From Thermoplasmata archaeon (GTDB lineage Archaea; Thermoplasmatota; Thermoplasmata; Thermoplasmatales; Thermoplasmataceae), in NCBI GenBank assembly GCA_021799315.1, contig JAJZAR010000089.1, positions 1-5,768 of the forward strand: a stretch of 5,768 bases of DNA, read 5' to 3'. Positions 5,327 to 5,768 of the stretch are shown piece after piece. Numbering within the stretch: the first letter of the stretch is position 1; each line of letters starts with the position of its first letter. Made by a program: the position numbers and the translations under genes. The notes under the pieces were generated by a model. It made no database searches. It was not told the DNA's origin and worked only from the letters and a program-made list of their open reading frames with translations.

Positions 5327-5683
5327 CTAGAAGGTTATTACCGAATAACCATCTTGAATTCTGGCATCAGCTTCAACTGCACCATAAACTGTTTCAAGCC
5401 CTGGAAATATGTCATCGCCAGACAGACCTTCGCCCTCCAAACTTACCTTGCATATCTTAACTGGAATTGATAGTTTTTTCAGCGTTTCTACCAGATCCAT
5501 GAACTGCGGAGAGCTTTTCTGTTTTTTATTTGCAGCCTGTACTCCTCTGCCCAGAAACATGAATTCAATGGTAGATTTAGCATTTTTTACAGCATTAGCA
5601 GCAAAGTTGAATGCCACCATTTCAGTGTTTATATTTTCCTTACCGGTTATGAGTATAACAAGAATTTTTGCCATATTAATCAT
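5327..5683 (-). CDS. DsrE/DsrF-like family protein (possible persulfide carrier)
   Basis: A 118-residue soluble protein of the DsrE-like family, small alpha/beta proteins of which several carry sulfur as a cysteine persulfide in sulfur oxidation or tRNA thiolation. Landmarks: first strand KILVILITG (6-14), helix with FAANAVKN (27-34), strand STIEFMFLGRGV (37-48), helix FMDLVETLKKL (61-71), strand IPVKICKVSL (73-82) carrying the only cysteine, C78, at the position where family members keep their reactive Cys, then GLSGDDIFPGLETV and the typical end DGYSVITF. The usual second sulfur cysteine motif is absent, so the protein resembles single-Cys DsrE2/3-like or uncharacterised members rather than full DsrE. 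The ATG at 5674 (MAKILV) is an alternative start that fits the family equally well; neither has a clear Shine-Dalgarno motif. The next gene, TauE-like, follows immediately in the same frame, implying co-transcription. Confidence 0.9.
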   Translation of the reverse strand: MINMAKILVILITGKENINTEMVAFNFAANAVKNAKSTIEFMFLGRGVQAANKKQKSSPQFMDLVETLKKLSIPVKICKVSLEGEGLSGDDIFPGLETVYGAVEADARIQDGYSVITF

Positions 5684-5715
5684 TCTTCTTTTTATACTTT
5701 AGTTTAGCTGTTTCC

Positions 5716-5724
5716 AATATTTAA
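5716..5724 (-). promoter_or_regulatory. Candidate TATA box for the DsrE-TauE unit
   Basis: The minus strand reads TTAAATATT, centred about 37 bases before the ATG at 5683, which would give a leader of roughly ten bases. A second AT-rich match, TATAAAAA at 5689-5696, is too close to either start to serve this gene. Confidence 0.35.
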
Positions 5725-5768
5725 GCCATGCCTTAAAAAAATCCTTTGAGAATCTCATTAATATTATA

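Noticed and set aside
5327..5329. TAG read as pyrrolysine, giving a DsrE-TauE fusion
   Set aside because: The DsrE-like protein ends just where family members normally end, no Pyl machinery is visible, and a single-base frame change near a good ATG is a simpler explanation. Kept only as a listed alternative in the findings.
5735..5741. Seven-A run as a minus-strand T-type terminator for a gene beyond the window
   Set aside because: No upstream gene is visible, so the call cannot be supported.

Overview
The window looks like a chromosomal segment of an archaeon, most likely a member of the Thermoplasmata (Thermoplasma/Ferroplasma/Cuniculiplasma type). The reasons are AGA/AGG and ATA-rich codon use at moderately low GC, TATA boxes placed about 25-33 bases before probable leaderless starts, Shine-Dalgarno motifs mainly in front of internal operon genes, and protein subfamilies typical of that group. 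The lineage is inferred from the sequence and was not tested by a search.

Layout. (1) Bases 2-689, plus strand: the C-terminal end of an ArsR-type winged-helix repressor overlaps an AHSA1/SRPBCC lipocalin-fold protein by 14 bases, a common regulator-partner pair. (2) Bases 690-1052 hold no clear gene, but a 68-codon open frame on the minus strand (712-918) looks coding and lacks a normal start. (3) Bases 1053-1840 carry a minus-strand NADPH-dependent FMN reductase and a divergent promoter region containing a 7-bp inverted repeat. (4) Bases 1841-4079, plus strand: a 14-helix DHA2/EmrB-like MFS exporter overlaps a MarR-family regulator by 17 bases, so this is a self-contained efflux operon. (5) Bases 4080-4522 carry an orphan TATA box and a decayed, coding-like stretch. 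(6) Bases 4523-5683, minus strand: a DsrE-family sulfur-handling protein is followed by a TauE/SafE-family transporter.

The MarR protein probably represses the exporter operon and perhaps the divergent FMN reductase, which would link efflux to reductive handling of quinones or xenobiotics. The DsrE-TauE pair points to sulfur-compound handling, with a persulfide-type carrier next to an anion exporter. No mobile element with intact ends, no CRISPR array and no tRNA or rRNA were seen.

The most unusual point is the DsrE/TauE junction. The two genes lie in the same reading frame, separated only by a TAG codon and 20 sense codons, and the first helix of TauE starts in those 20 codons, before any canonical in-frame start. 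A one-base indel just after a well-placed ATG would explain this. No convincing new multi-gene system is present; the rest is an ordinary accessory-type region with two stretches of gene remnants.
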